DNA of 64,000 nucleotides from Hyphomicrobiaceae bacterium (lineage in GTDB: Bacteria; Pseudomonadota; Alphaproteobacteria; Rhizobiales; Methyloligellaceae). How positions within the stretch are numbered: the first letter of the stretch is position 1; each line of letters starts with the position of its first letter. The notes below the pieces were generated by a model, which saw only the letters and a program-made list of their open reading frames with translations, had not been told where the DNA came from and ran no database searches. Made by a program: the position numbers and the translations under genes. The DNA lies in assembly GCA_020637815.1 (NCBI GenBank), contig JACKJS010000001.1, positions 620,001 to 684,000 on the forward strand, given 5' to 3'. Below are positions 27,832-37,225 of the stretch, one piece after another.

Positions 27832-28731
27832 ATGGCGCCGCCGCGCATTCTGCATATGATCACGCCGCTCAAATATATGAGCCCGTTCGACATCAATATG
27901 GGCATCGACGCCGGTTACGATCACGCCGTTCCATACACGAACGCGACGATCGAGGACGTTTACGGCCTGGTCCAGGACGCCATCTTCTCGCGCAGCCCTG
28001 AGGGCATCAAACGGCAGGCGGTCTTCATCGGTGGCAAGCGCGCCATCGAATCCCTAGACATGCTCGACCGCGCCAAGAAGGCTATGGTCCCGCCCTTCGA
28101 AATCTCCGTCTTCGCCGACCCCGCAGGATCGTTCACCACCGCGGCGGCCATGGTGGCCTGCGCCAAGAAGGCCTTGAACAGCACGTTCGGTACCGACTTC
28201 AAGGACAAGCGCGTGATCGTTTATGGCGGTACCGGCGTCGTCGCTTTCGCCTCCGCCGTGATCGCATCGATGGACGGGGCCAAGGCATTTCTCGTCGGCT
28301 ACGACGGACCTGAGCGCGTCCGCCGTTTGACCATGGAAGCGAACGACCGGTTCGACGTGGATCTCGATTACGCGGACGGAACGACCGAAGAGCAAAAGGC
28401 AGAGCTGGCGCACGGCGCCGACGTCATTTTCTCCGCCGGTCCCGCCGGCCGGCAGATCTTGAGCCAAGAGCAACTCAAGCCCGCGCAGCAGCTGAAAGTG
28501 GCCGCAGACGTCAATGCCGTGCCACCGCTCGGTATCGAAGGAATCGGCATTCAAGACAACGGCGTTCCGATTGAGGGTACGAGAGGCGCCGTGGGTATTG
28601 GCGCGCTCGCCATCGGCGACATCAAGTACAAGACCGAGATCGGCATGTTCAAGGAAATGATCACCGCCGAATCGCCGGTCTATCTCGATTTCCGTGCCGC
28701 CTATAGGCTCGCCCAAGAACTCACGTCTTAG
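27832..28731 (+). CDS. mtdB: NAD(P)-dependent methylenetetrahydromethanopterin dehydrogenase
   Basis: 299 aa. Oxidises methylene-H4MPT to methenyl-H4MPT. The N-terminus (RILHMITPLKYMSPFDINMGIDAGYD) and internal FADPAGSFTTAAAMVA, VIVYGGTGVVAFASAVIA (Rossmann loop), SAGPAGRQIL and ADVNAVPPLGIEGI match MtdB rather than MtdA. The start is at the second ATG, preceded by GGGGAG at 10 bases; an ATG 21 bases upstream lacks a good site. The last codons and stop lie within a tandem 15-bp duplication. Confidence 0.95.
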   Translation: MAPPRILHMITPLKYMSPFDINMGIDAGYDHAVPYTNATIEDVYGLVQDAIFSRSPEGIKRQAVFIGGKRAIESLDMLDRAKKAMVPPFEISVFADPAGSFTTAAAMVACAKKALNSTFGTDFKDKRVIVYGGTGVVAFASAVIASMDGAKAFLVGYDGPERVRRLTMEANDRFDVDLDYADGTTEEQKAELAHGADVIFSAGPAGRQILSQEQLKPAQQLKVAADVNAVPPLGIEGIGIQDNGVPIEGTRGAVGIGALAIGDIKYKTEIGMFKEMITAESPVYLDFRAAYRLAQELTS

Positions 28732-28757
28732 TCCGGGCCATGTTAGTCCGGGCCATG
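28728..28757. repeat. Perfect tandem 15-bp duplication at the mtdB stop
   Basis: TTAGTCCGGGCCATG occurs twice in immediate succession (28728-28742 and 28743-28757). The first copy includes the mtdB stop codon, so the second duplicates the stop and lies in the spacer before the ATP-grasp gene. Looks like a recent slippage duplication with no coding effect. Confidence 0.85.
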
Positions 28758-28784
28758 GCTCCGCGCATGGCGAGAGCTTAGGCG

Positions 28785-29960
28785 ATGACGACGGCGCGTG
28801 GTTCGATTCTGATCGCCGCAATATCGGGCCGGGCGTTGGCGCGCGCGGCCGACGGCGCCGGTTATGTGCCTTTGGTCGTGGACTTCTTCGCCGACATGGA
28901 CACGCAGGCGCTCGTCCCGGCCCTTATCCAACTACAGGATCTTGCGCGTGGGTTCCGGTGGGGGTCGCTTGAGGCGGCGCTCGAAATGCTCGCCGCCCAC
29001 GCCCCCTCTCCGCCACTGGGGCTGGTCTATGGATCCGGATTCGAGGACCGGCCCGATATCCTGGCGCAAATCTCGAAGCGCTGGCCGCTGCTCGGCAACG
29101 ACCCCGCCACCGTCTCGGCGGTCAACGACCCGGCGCACTTCTTCGCGGCTTTGGAAACGCACGCCATTCCCCATCCGGAAACCCGTCTCGATCGGCCGGC
29201 TGATCCGCGCGGCTGGGTGGTCAAACGGCTCGGAGGCGCCGGCGGCAACCACATCGCGCCCGCCGGACGTGTTCGCCCATCGGGCAAGGTCTATTATCAG
29301 GCTTTGGTTCCGGGACGCTCCGTATCCGCCCTATTCGCTGCCAATGGCCAGGACGCGCGCGTTCTCGGCTTCAGCGAGCAATGGTCATCTCCAACCCATA
29401 GCAAGCCGTGGCGCTTTGGCGGTGCGGTGCGGCCTGCCCTCCTCGCCAGCCAAGCCGCCGAGGTCATGACCGGCGCGGTCGTGCAGCTGGCAGCCCATTT
29501 TCATCTGAAAGGTCTGAACTCGGCCGATTTCATGCTCGACGGCGAGGTGCCTCGCCTTCTGGAAATCAATCCGCGTCCGGGGGGCACGCTCGACATTTTC
29601 ACGAACGATGCCGCGCCGCTTCTTGCCGTCCATCTCGATGCGGTGTTGCACGAGACTTTGCCGGATCGGGCGATCGTCATCCAAGACGCATCCGCCTCGG
29701 GAATCGTCTTCGCGCCACACGCCCTCACAATTCCGCACGAGACGGTCTGGCCAGACTGGGCGGCCGACCTTCCCCACCCTGGAGAACGGATCGACAAAGA
29801 GCGCCCGATATGCACTGTACTTGCGCGGGGGAGATCGGCGGACGAGGCGAGATGCCTCGTCGATGCACACCGTGACCGCCTGCTGGCCGTATTGGGAGCG
29901 TCTCGAACCAACGCGAGCGCTCAAGAAGAATATCCTGCGAGAGAGCGAAGGAAGCGATGA
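28785..29960 (+). CDS. ATP-grasp ligase of the H4MPT cluster (Orf17 position)
   Basis: 391 aa. ATP-grasp features: WVVKRLGGAGGNHIAPAG (phosphate-binding glycine loop, about residues 145-162), LNSADFMLDGEVPRLLEINPRPGGTLDIF (metal-binding Glu/Asn, about 245-273). It lies between mtdB and mch, the position of orf17 in Methylobacterium C1 clusters. Family relatives include the tyramine-glutamate ligase (MfnD-like) of methanofuran synthesis. A glutamyl-ligase role in methylofuran assembly is therefore a reasonable inference, not shown by the sequence. Its stop overlaps the mch start by 4 bases (ATGA). Confidence 0.85.
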   Translation: MTTARGSILIAAISGRALARAADGAGYVPLVVDFFADMDTQALVPALIQLQDLARGFRWGSLEAALEMLAAHAPSPPLGLVYGSGFEDRPDILAQISKRWPLLGNDPATVSAVNDPAHFFAALETHAIPHPETRLDRPADPRGWVVKRLGGAGGNHIAPAGRVRPSGKVYYQALVPGRSVSALFAANGQDARVLGFSEQWSSPTHSKPWRFGGAVRPALLASQAAEVMTGAVVQLAAHFHLKGLNSADFMLDGEVPRLLEINPRPGGTLDIFTNDAAPLLAVHLDAVLHETLPDRAIVIQDASASGIVFAPHALTIPHETVWPDWAADLPHPGERIDKERPICTVLARGRSADEARCLVDAHRDRLLAVLGASRTNASAQEEYPARERRKR

Positions 29961-30922
29961 AAAAACCAAGCCTGAATACGCAAGTCACGCCGCTAGTGCA
30001 GGACCTAATTGACAATGCCGACGCGTTACGCGTCGGCGTCTCCAAAGGGTCTCTCGGAGAAACGTTGATCGATTGCGGTGTCGACGCCGTTGGAGGGCTG
30101 GAAGCGGGACGCCGTTTGGCGGAGATTTGCCTGGCGGGACTCGGCGTCGTGACATTCGAGACCAGCAGCACGACCGATCCCTGGCCGTTCCTCATCACCG
30201 TACATACGAGTCAGCCCGTTCTCGCTTGTCTCGGCTCGCAATACGCCGGGTGGAGTCTTTCCGGCAAAGACGCCGACGGCAAGGACTTCTACTTCCTCGG
30301 GTCGGGTCCCGCTCGCGCCATGGGCTCGTCGGAGCCCTTGTTCGACGAGCTGGGATATCGGGACAAGGCCAAGACCGCCGCGCTTGTGATTGAGGCCGAC
30401 ACGGCGCCGCCCGCCGCTCTGGTCGAGGAGGTCGCTAAGGCTTGCGGCCTGAAGCCCGAGAAGCTGACCTTCTTGTTCGCGCCCACATCGAGCCTCGCGG
30501 GATCGGTCCAGGTCGCTGGCCGCAGCCTGGAGGTCGCGCTCCACAAGGCGCATGAGCTCCACTTCCCGCTCGAGAACATCGTCGACGGCATGGCCACGGT
30601 TCCAATTCCGCCGCCCGTCCCCGGATTTGTGGAGGCCATGGGCCGCACCAACGACGCCATTATTTATGGCGGCCGCGCACATCTCTACGTGGAAGGCGAC
30701 GAAGCGGCGGCGAAGAAGCTCGCCGAAGATCTGCCGAGTGCCAATTCGAAGGACTACGGCAAGCCGTTCGCAGAGATCTTCGCGGCAGTGAAGGGTGATT
30801 TCTACCAGATCGATCCGATGCTGTTCAGCCCGGCGAAGGTCACCGTCACCTCCCTTTCGACCGGTAAGAGCTTCGAAGGCGGAGCGATCGACGACGCCGT
30901 GCTCGCGCGTTCCTTCGCTTAG
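29957..30922 (+). CDS. mch: Methenyltetrahydromethanopterin cyclohydrolase
   Basis: 321 aa. Hydrolyses methenyl-H4MPT to N5-formyl-H4MPT, between MtdB and the Fhc complex. Mch blocks: GCGDTLIDCGVDAVGGLEAGRRLAEICLAGLG-like segment (residues 30-60), PWPFLITVHTSQPVLACLGSQYAGW, FYFLGSGPARAMG, VAGRSLEVALHKAHEL, and PIPPPVPGFVEAMGRTNDAIIYGG. Length as in the family. RBS AGGAAG. Followed 6 bp later by the RimK-like gene. Confidence 0.97.
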   Translation: MKKPSLNTQVTPLVQDLIDNADALRVGVSKGSLGETLIDCGVDAVGGLEAGRRLAEICLAGLGVVTFETSSTTDPWPFLITVHTSQPVLACLGSQYAGWSLSGKDADGKDFYFLGSGPARAMGSSEPLFDELGYRDKAKTAALVIEADTAPPAALVEEVAKACGLKPEKLTFLFAPTSSLAGSVQVAGRSLEVALHKAHELHFPLENIVDGMATVPIPPPVPGFVEAMGRTNDAIIYGGRAHLYVEGDEAAAKKLAEDLPSANSKDYGKPFAEIFAAVKGDFYQIDPMLFSPAKVTVTSLSTGKSFEGGAIDDAVLARSFA

Positions 30923-30928
30923 CGCTCC

Positions 30929-31864
30929 ATGACGAACGACACCGCCATCACACCGTCCATCGTCCTCTTCGGCGATGGACGGGATTGGCACGGCAAGAGC
31001 CTTCAGCGCGCGTTCGCCCGGCGCGGTATCAACCCTGTCGTCGCTCCCCTGCCTTCGTGCGGTTTCTCGACGGATACGGTAACGGGCCTCGCCATACCGG
31101 GCCTCGGAGACCACACGCCGCGCGGCGCCTTCGTACGGTTTATTCCCGGCGGCAGTTTCGAGCAGGTCACACTTTACCTCGGCATCCTGCATGCGTTGCG
31201 CGAGCTTGGCGTCACGGTCTGGAACGATGCCCGTGCCATCGAGCGCTGTGTCGATAAGTCCACAACAACGTTCTTCTTGCAGAAGGCCGGACTGCCCACC
31301 CCCCGCACCTTTGCCGGCGTCGACAGGACGACGGCGGAAGATGTTGTGTCGCGTCTCGTCGCCGAGAGTCACAAGGTCGTCGAGAAGCCGCTCTTCGGAG
31401 CGCAAGGCAAGGGCGTTCGCCTGGTTGAGACGATCTCCGATCTTTCGCCGCCCGAGGACGTGGACGGCGTCTATTATCTGCAAGAGTTCGTACCGCCCGC
31501 CCAGGAGCATCACCAAGACTGGAGGCTGTTCGTGTGCGGCGGACGCGTCGTCGCTTCGATGATTAGACACGGCACGAACTGGATTACCAATATCAAACAA
31601 GGCGCTCGCGCCGAGGCTGCCATTGCAAGTCACGACCTCGTCGATCTTGCCGTGCGCGCCGCAGCATGCGTTGGCGCCGACTATGCGGGCGTCGACGTCA
31701 TTCAGGCTCGCGACGGCACGTTTCTCGTGCTCGAGGTCAACTCGATGCCGGCCTGGAACGGCCTGCAAAACGTCACGAGCCTTCGTCTCTCGGATCACGT
31801 CGTTGACGCCTTTCTCGCCGCAGCCTTGCCCGAGAGCGTTCGCAATGCGAGGGAGGAAGCTTGA
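30929..31864 (+). CDS. RimK-like alpha-L-glutamate ligase of the H4MPT cluster (Orf5 position)
   Basis: 311 aa ATP-grasp protein of the RimK type: CVDKSTTTFFLQKAGLPTPRTF, VVEKPLFGAQGKGVRLVE (ATP-binding loop, about residues 150-168), YYLQEFVPP, DWRLFVCGGRVVASMIR, YAGVDVIQARDGTFLVLEVNSMPAWNGL (metal site). RimK-family enzymes add glutamates or make related amide bonds. Position after mch and before the CitG-like gene and fae matches orf5 of methylotrophs. Poly-glutamylation of methylofuran or H4MPT is a plausible but inferred role. Confidence 0.86.
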   Translation: MTNDTAITPSIVLFGDGRDWHGKSLQRAFARRGINPVVAPLPSCGFSTDTVTGLAIPGLGDHTPRGAFVRFIPGGSFEQVTLYLGILHALRELGVTVWNDARAIERCVDKSTTTFFLQKAGLPTPRTFAGVDRTTAEDVVSRLVAESHKVVEKPLFGAQGKGVRLVETISDLSPPEDVDGVYYLQEFVPPAQEHHQDWRLFVCGGRVVASMIRHGTNWITNIKQGARAEAAIASHDLVDLAVRAAACVGADYAGVDVIQARDGTFLVLEVNSMPAWNGLQNVTSLRLSDHVVDAFLAAALPESVRNAREEA

Positions 31865-32709
31865 CGACCGGGATGACCAGCGATGCCATCGCCTCGGCCT
31901 TCCAGGCAGCGTGCTTGGCCGAACTCGACGCGCTGAAGCCGGGAAACGTGCATCGCCATGCCGAGAGCGTCGAACCGGCGGTATCCGACTTCGAACGAAG
32001 CGCGGCCGCGGCGGCGCCCGCCATCTCGGCGCAGGGACTGACGGTCGGACAGCGGATCGAAGAAGCGGTTCGGGCAACGCGGGCGGCCGTCAGCCACAAC
32101 ACCAATCTCGGAATTGTCCTGCTAGCGGCGCCCCTAGCCCAAGCCGCACTCACCGCGACAAACGGTTCTTTGCGCCTGTCCCTAGCCGAGGTTCTGGCCG
32201 CGCTGACGGTCGACGATGCCCGGTGCGCCTATCGCGCGATCCGTATGGCGGAGCCCGGAGGATTGGGCAATGCGCCCGAGCACGACGTCGCGACAGATCC
32301 CTCCACAACGCTCCTCGATGCGATGCGCGCCGCCGCGACCCGCGACCGCATCGCTTGGAACTATGCGAACGGTTTCGTCGACATCTTCGACTTGGGACTG
32401 AACTGGCGCGAAGGAGGTATTAACCGCTGGGGCGATGTGCCCTCGGTCGCCACCTACATCTATCTTGGATTCCTGGCGCATGTTCCCGACACGCTGATCG
32501 AGCGCAAATTCGGGCCGCACGTAGCCGCCGAAGTGCTGGACGAGGCAAGGCCGATCGAATCGGGATTGGCTCAGTGCCACGACCCAAAGGAGATGATGCG
32601 GCCGTTGATTGCTTTCGACGCTTCCCTCAGGGAACGAGGTCTCAATCCCGGCACGTCAGCCGATCTGACCGTTGCAACATTGTTCGCGGGGACGCTGGCA
32701 GGCGCGTAA
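31861..32709 (+). CDS. CitG/MdcB-like triphosphoribosyl-dephospho-CoA synthase family protein (Orf7 position)
   Basis: 282 aa. CitG-type motifs: ACLAELDALKPGNVHRHAES (KPGN-H motif, about residues 15-34), SHNTNLGIVLLAAPLA (NTNLG), GLGNAPEHDV, and NPGTSADLTVATLFAG at the C-terminus. Known members transfer ribose-triphosphate from ATP to dephospho-CoA for citrate or malonate lyases. No such lyase is present; this copy is fixed beside fae in H4MPT-containing bacteria, suggesting a phosphoribosyl-type transfer in cofactor synthesis (inference). Start is TTG overlapping the preceding stop, or the ATG 12 bases later. Confidence 0.84.
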   Translation: MTTGMTSDAIASAFQAACLAELDALKPGNVHRHAESVEPAVSDFERSAAAAAPAISAQGLTVGQRIEEAVRATRAAVSHNTNLGIVLLAAPLAQAALTATNGSLRLSLAEVLAALTVDDARCAYRAIRMAEPGGLGNAPEHDVATDPSTTLLDAMRAAATRDRIAWNYANGFVDIFDLGLNWREGGINRWGDVPSVATYIYLGFLAHVPDTLIERKFGPHVAAEVLDEARPIESGLAQCHDPKEMMRPLIAFDASLRERGLNPGTSADLTVATLFAGTLAGA

Positions 32710-32759
32710 TTTCCCGCAAAGAAATCGGCCGAAATCGAACCAAACGGCCAATAATCGGC

Positions 32760-32787
32760 TTGCATCCTCCCAGACCGGGCTTATGTT
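32760..32787 (+). promoter_or_regulatory. Possible fae promoter
   Basis: TTGCAT (32760-32765) and TATGTT (32782-32787), 16 bases apart, resemble a housekeeping promoter in the 216-bp gap before fae. It would produce a leader that includes the hairpin at 32821. Eye-based fit only. Confidence 0.35.
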
Positions 32788-32820
32788 CACCCACGCGGAG
32801 TCCAGATTGGGGCTGCGAAT

Positions 32821-32850
32821 GCAGCGGTGCGTTGCACGCTGCTTTGTTGG
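32821..32850 (+). terminator. Hairpin with U-rich tail in the fae leader
   Basis: GCAGCG, one bulged G, TGC, a GTT loop, GCA and CGCTGC form a 9-bp stem with a bulge (32821-32842), followed by TTTGTTGG. It could end the upstream mtdB-to-CitG-like transcript, or act as an attenuator or stability element in the fae 5' leader. Confidence 0.5.
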
Positions 32851-32925
32851 TTGGCCGCCGGCCCTGGCTGGCTGCGCCGCTATTTTAGTTCTTGACCAAG
32901 TCTCACGTACTAGGGAGGGGGCCTC

Positions 32926-33435
32926 ATGGCCAAAATCACTGGTGTTTGTATCGGCGAGTCGCTCGTCGGCGATGGCAACGAAGTTGCCCATATCGATCTT
33001 ATTCTCGGCCCGCGCGGTAGCGCTGCGGAAACGGCTTTCTGCAACGCGCTAACGAACAACAAGGACGGCTTCACGACCCTGCTCGCCGTCGTCGCTCCAA
33101 ACTTGCTCTGCAAGCCGGCCACGATCCTCTACAACAAGGTCACCATCAAAGACGCGCGTCAGGCCGTTCAGATGTTCGGTCCCGCTCAGTATGCCGTGGC
33201 TAAGGCCGTTGCCGACTCCGTCGCCGAGGGTGTCATCCCCGCCGACGAGGCCGACGACGTCTATGTCTGCGTTGGCGTCTTCATCCACTGGGAAGCCGCG
33301 GACGACAAAAAGATCCAGGACTATAACTACCAGGCCACCAAGGAAGCCATCGCCCGCGCCGTTGCCGGCGAGCCGAAGGCTGCCGAAGTCACCGCCAAGA
33401 AGGATTCTGCTGCGCATCCGTTCGCCGCTGGCTGA
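32926..33435 (+). CDS. fae: Formaldehyde-activating enzyme
   Basis: 169 aa. Catalyses condensation of formaldehyde with H4MPT to methylene-H4MPT, the entry step of the pathway. Conserved: GESLVGDGNEVAHIDLILGPRGSAAETAF with the catalytic His (residue 22), LLAVVAPNLLCKPATILYNKVTIKD, FGPAQYAVAKAVADSVAEG, and VFIHWEAADDKKI. Strong ribosome binding site GGGAGGGGG, fitting a very highly expressed protein. A leader of about 200 bases with its own hairpin precedes it, and a terminator follows. Confidence 0.97.
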   Translation: MAKITGVCIGESLVGDGNEVAHIDLILGPRGSAAETAFCNALTNNKDGFTTLLAVVAPNLLCKPATILYNKVTIKDARQAVQMFGPAQYAVAKAVADSVAEGVIPADEADDVYVCVGVFIHWEAADDKKIQDYNYQATKEAIARAVAGEPKAAEVTAKKDSAAHPFAAG

Positions 33436-33542
33436 ACAGGAGAAGCTGCGGATCGGGGTACTCCCGGTAGAAGAAACGAGCCGGGCCCGATACGTCGGTG
33501 GCTCACGAAGCTTGGTTTCTAGTTCGCGGGATTGACCGCAGG

Positions 33543-34325
33543 TTAGCTTTGAGATCGCCGCTCTCCCCGGAGGGCGGCGATTTCATTTTGTCCCACCGCG
33601 CCAGAGTGCAGGGCCGTGGCGACGAGCACGCCGCGCGCACCAGCATCCGCGACCGCTCTGATGTCGTCGTAAGACGCCACTCCGCCCGCGACATACACAT
33701 GGTGGCCGCGAGCGTTCGTGACTGCGGTTCGCAGCAGGTCGAAGTCGGGGCCGGTTTCGGTCCCCACCCGGCCAAGGCTCATGAGGATCACGCGTTGCGG
33801 CCAGAGATCCAGATCGCTCATCAACTCTTTCGGCCCCCGCAAGCCCTGCTCGTCGAAATCCAACGAGAGCACGAGATTGGCGCCAAAGTTGTCGCGAATC
33901 GTTTTCCAGTCCTCGAGGCTCTGGACGGTTTCACTGCCGATAACGAGGGTCGCCCCCAACGGCAGCCAAAAGGCACAGTCGTCCAGATTGCAGAAGCCGG
34001 CGTCGATCCAAAGATCGACCCCAGGGAGCACGTCCGCCAAAGCTTGACAGAGTTCGTAATTGTTTCCCCGTCCAAGGATCGCGTCGAGATCGGCGATATA
34101 CAGCGTCGGAGAGAAAGTGATACCGAGAAGCGCTCTCGCGATGGCTTGGGCGTCATGAGGCGGAGCAAACGGCGTCGCGATGGGACGGTATTCTGCCCTC
34201 TTTCCAGCGCGTGCCTGTTTGCCTGCGCGCGCGTGAACGACCGTGCCATCCTTCAGATCGAGCACGGGTACGACGTCAAAGGCGTTGGGAGACTGGTCTC
34301 CGATTATCCCGGTAGACGGCGCCAT
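33543..34325 (-). CDS. HisA/HisF-like TIM-barrel protein of the H4MPT cluster
   Basis: 260 aa. (Beta/alpha)8-barrel related to HisA. The first-strand Asp is in VVPVLDLKDGTVVHARAG and the second catalytic-type Asp in LVLSLDFDEQG. The two phosphate loops are VAGGVASYDDIRAVADAGARGVLVATALHSG. There are no other histidine genes here, and the neighbours are fae and the MfnF-like gene. HisA-like proteins of this type occur in H4MPT gene clusters, with unproven function. An aminoaldose-type isomerisation in pterin or furan cofactor synthesis is a guess. The last codons overlap the fae terminator hairpin. Confidence 0.83.
   Translation of the reverse strand: MAPSTGIIGDQSPNAFDVVPVLDLKDGTVVHARAGKQARAGKRAEYRPIATPFAPPHDAQAIARALLGITFSPTLYIADLDAILGRGNNYELCQALADVLPGVDLWIDAGFCNLDDCAFWLPLGATLVIGSETVQSLEDWKTIRDNFGANLVLSLDFDEQGLRGPKELMSDLDLWPQRVILMSLGRVGTETGPDFDLLRTAVTNARGHHVYVAGGVASYDDIRAVADAGARGVLVATALHSGAVGQNEIAALRGERRSQS
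33554..33589 (+). terminator. fae terminator
   Basis: A perfect 8-bp stem ATCGCCGC / GCGGCGAT (33554-33561, 33574-33581) with a 12-base loop, followed by TTCATTTTG on the plus strand. It lies 119 bases after the fae stop and inside the 3' codons of the convergent HisA-like gene, so it may serve both directions poorly or mainly fae. Confidence 0.6.
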
Positions 34326-34393
34326 GGCGAATGTGCCTCTCGAATCTCGTACCTATCATGACGCGGAATGGCGTCCTGGGAAATGAGGTCTCT

Positions 34394-35410
34394 ATGGACA
34401 CGTGTTTTGGATGGGATTTGGGCGGTGTCAACTTGAAGCTGGCACGCCGTGAGGGCAGCCGGACAGTGTCGGTGACACAAATTCCCTGCCCTGCGCTCGG
34501 CGATCCCTCGAAATTCGACCGCGCCTTGGAGGAAGCCTTGAAGATCGTGGGCGACACGGAGGCGTCCCACGCCGTGACCATGACAGGGGAACTCTCCGAT
34601 GTGTTCGCGACCCGCTACGAAGGTGTGGTCTATCTTGTCTCCCTGATGCGCAAAGCCTTCGGCGAGGCAGTGCGATTCTACAGTCTCGACGGATTCCTTG
34701 GCGCGCACGAGGCCATCGCTCAGTGGCAGGACGTCGCCTCGGCGAACTGGCATGCGACCGCCACACTCGCCGCATCCCTTCAAGACAGCGGGCTTTTGAT
34801 CGATGTGGGAACCACAACCACCGATCTGATCCCACTGAAGGACGGACGCGCTTGCGCGATCGGCCGCAACGATGGGGAGCGCTTGATGGAGGGTGAGCTC
34901 ATCTATCGCGGAGTGGTCCGCACGCCCGTGATGGCAATCGTGGCCCACGCGCCGTTCAAGGGCCGGATGCAGGGGCTCGCGGCGGAGCGCTTCGCCACGA
35001 TGGCCGACGTCTATCGTTTGACCGGCGAGCTTGCGGAGGATGCCGACTCCTTCCCGGCCGCCGACAACCGCGGCAAGAGCCTCGAGGAGAGCGCGGCACG
35101 GCTGGCCCGCATGGCCGGACGCGATGCCGAAGATGCCGACTTCATCGCCTGGAAAGCCCTGGCTCACTTTCTCGCCCGGCGGCTGCTGGAGCAGGTCGAA
35201 ACCGACGCCAGAGCCTTGATCGAGCGGGAGGAATTGCCCCAGGATGCGCCGGTTATCGGGGCGGGCTGCGGCCGCTTTCTGGCGGAGGCGCTAGCCGCCC
35301 GGCTAAAGCGTCCCTATCGCGATTTCGCCGACCTCACGGGCTGTGATGGGGATGTGCGCGAGATGGTCGCACGTTGCGCCCCCGCCGCCGCCGTGGCACA
35401 GCTTGCCTAG
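34394..35410 (+). CDS. Hydantoinase A-like H4MPT-linked C1 pathway protein (MfnF-like)
   Basis: 338 aa, actin/ASKHA-like fold. MDTCFGWDLGGVNLKLA gives the N-terminal phosphate loop, GLLIDVGTTTTDLIPLKDG the second, and PVIGAGCGRFLAEALAARL the third nucleotide loop. It matches the family described as H4MPT-linked C1 transfer pathway protein. Its archaeal relative MfnF joins the aminomethylfuran phosphate to tyramine in methanofuran synthesis, so methylofuran assembly is the likely role. Start at the ATG after GAGG; the divergent HisA-like gene begins 68 bp away. Confidence 0.85.
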   Translation: MDTCFGWDLGGVNLKLARREGSRTVSVTQIPCPALGDPSKFDRALEEALKIVGDTEASHAVTMTGELSDVFATRYEGVVYLVSLMRKAFGEAVRFYSLDGFLGAHEAIAQWQDVASANWHATATLAASLQDSGLLIDVGTTTTDLIPLKDGRACAIGRNDGERLMEGELIYRGVVRTPVMAIVAHAPFKGRMQGLAAERFATMADVYRLTGELAEDADSFPAADNRGKSLEESAARLARMAGRDAEDADFIAWKALAHFLARRLLEQVETDARALIEREELPQDAPVIGAGCGRFLAEALAARLKRPYRDFADLTGCDGDVREMVARCAPAAAVAQLA

Positions 35411-35517
35411 AGGCACAGCCGCTCCCACATTGAGTTGACTCAATGTTTGGAGTCGCCGAATTTTCTATCGTGTCGGCCGAATGCTAGTGGATTGAACGAA
35501 AAGGACTTACGACGAAT

Positions 35518-36681
<1,164 letters not shown>

Positions 36682-36705
36682 GAGCGCGCGCATGAGCCTC
36701 CCTCG

Positions 36706-37218
36706 ATGACGGCCTTCGTGGCGCTGCTGCGAGCGGTCAACGTGGGTGGCACGGGCACGCTGCCCATGCGCGATTTGGTGGCGATGTGCAAGCACGCCGG
36801 CTACCGGAACGTCCGCACCTATATTGCCTCGGGGAACGTGGTCTTTTCGACCCGTGCGAAGGAATCAGCGGTCAAGGCAGCGCTCGAAAAGGCGCTGGAG
36901 GCCTATGCGGGCAAGCCAGTCGGCGTCCTGGTGCGAACGGCGGACGAGCTCGCCGCCGTCTTGGCGGGCAACCCTTTCCCGGATGCGCCGCCCAACAAAG
37001 TCGTCGCCATCTTTCTCGACAAGGCGCCGGACCCCGGTGCGGCGGACGCGGCCACGGGCCGTAAGAACGAAGTGGTGCGTCCCAGCACGCGCGAAATCTA
37101 TGTCCACTACCCGGACGGTCTGGGCCGGTCGAAACTCAAGATTCCCGCAGCGGCGCAAGGGACGGCCCGCAACATGAACACCATCGCCAAGCTGGTTACG
37201 ATGGCCGCGTCGGCGTAG
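36706..37218 (+). CDS. DUF1697 family protein
   Basis: 170 aa. Starts MTAFVALLRAVNVGGTGTLPM, followed by CKHAGYRNVRTYIASGNVVFST; the LLRAVNVGG and YIASGNV motifs identify DUF1697, a widely distributed cytoplasmic family of unknown function. A basic C-terminus (GLGRSKLKIPAAAQGTARNMNTIAKL) is also typical. It follows the desaturase by 24 bp and converges on the DUF447 gene 7 bp away. Confidence 0.88.
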   Translation: MTAFVALLRAVNVGGTGTLPMRDLVAMCKHAGYRNVRTYIASGNVVFSTRAKESAVKAALEKALEAYAGKPVGVLVRTADELAAVLAGNPFPDAPPNKVVAIFLDKAPDPGAADAATGRKNEVVRPSTREIYVHYPDGLGRSKLKIPAAAQGTARNMNTIAKLVTMAASA

Positions 37219-37225
37219 TGCACCG

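Noticed and set aside
30026..32077. A 683-codon open frame on the minus strand opposite mch, the RimK-like and the CitG-like genes
   Set aside because: It runs antisense across three strongly recognised genes, has Arg-rich low-similarity sequence and no family motif. High-GC antisense frames of this kind are common.
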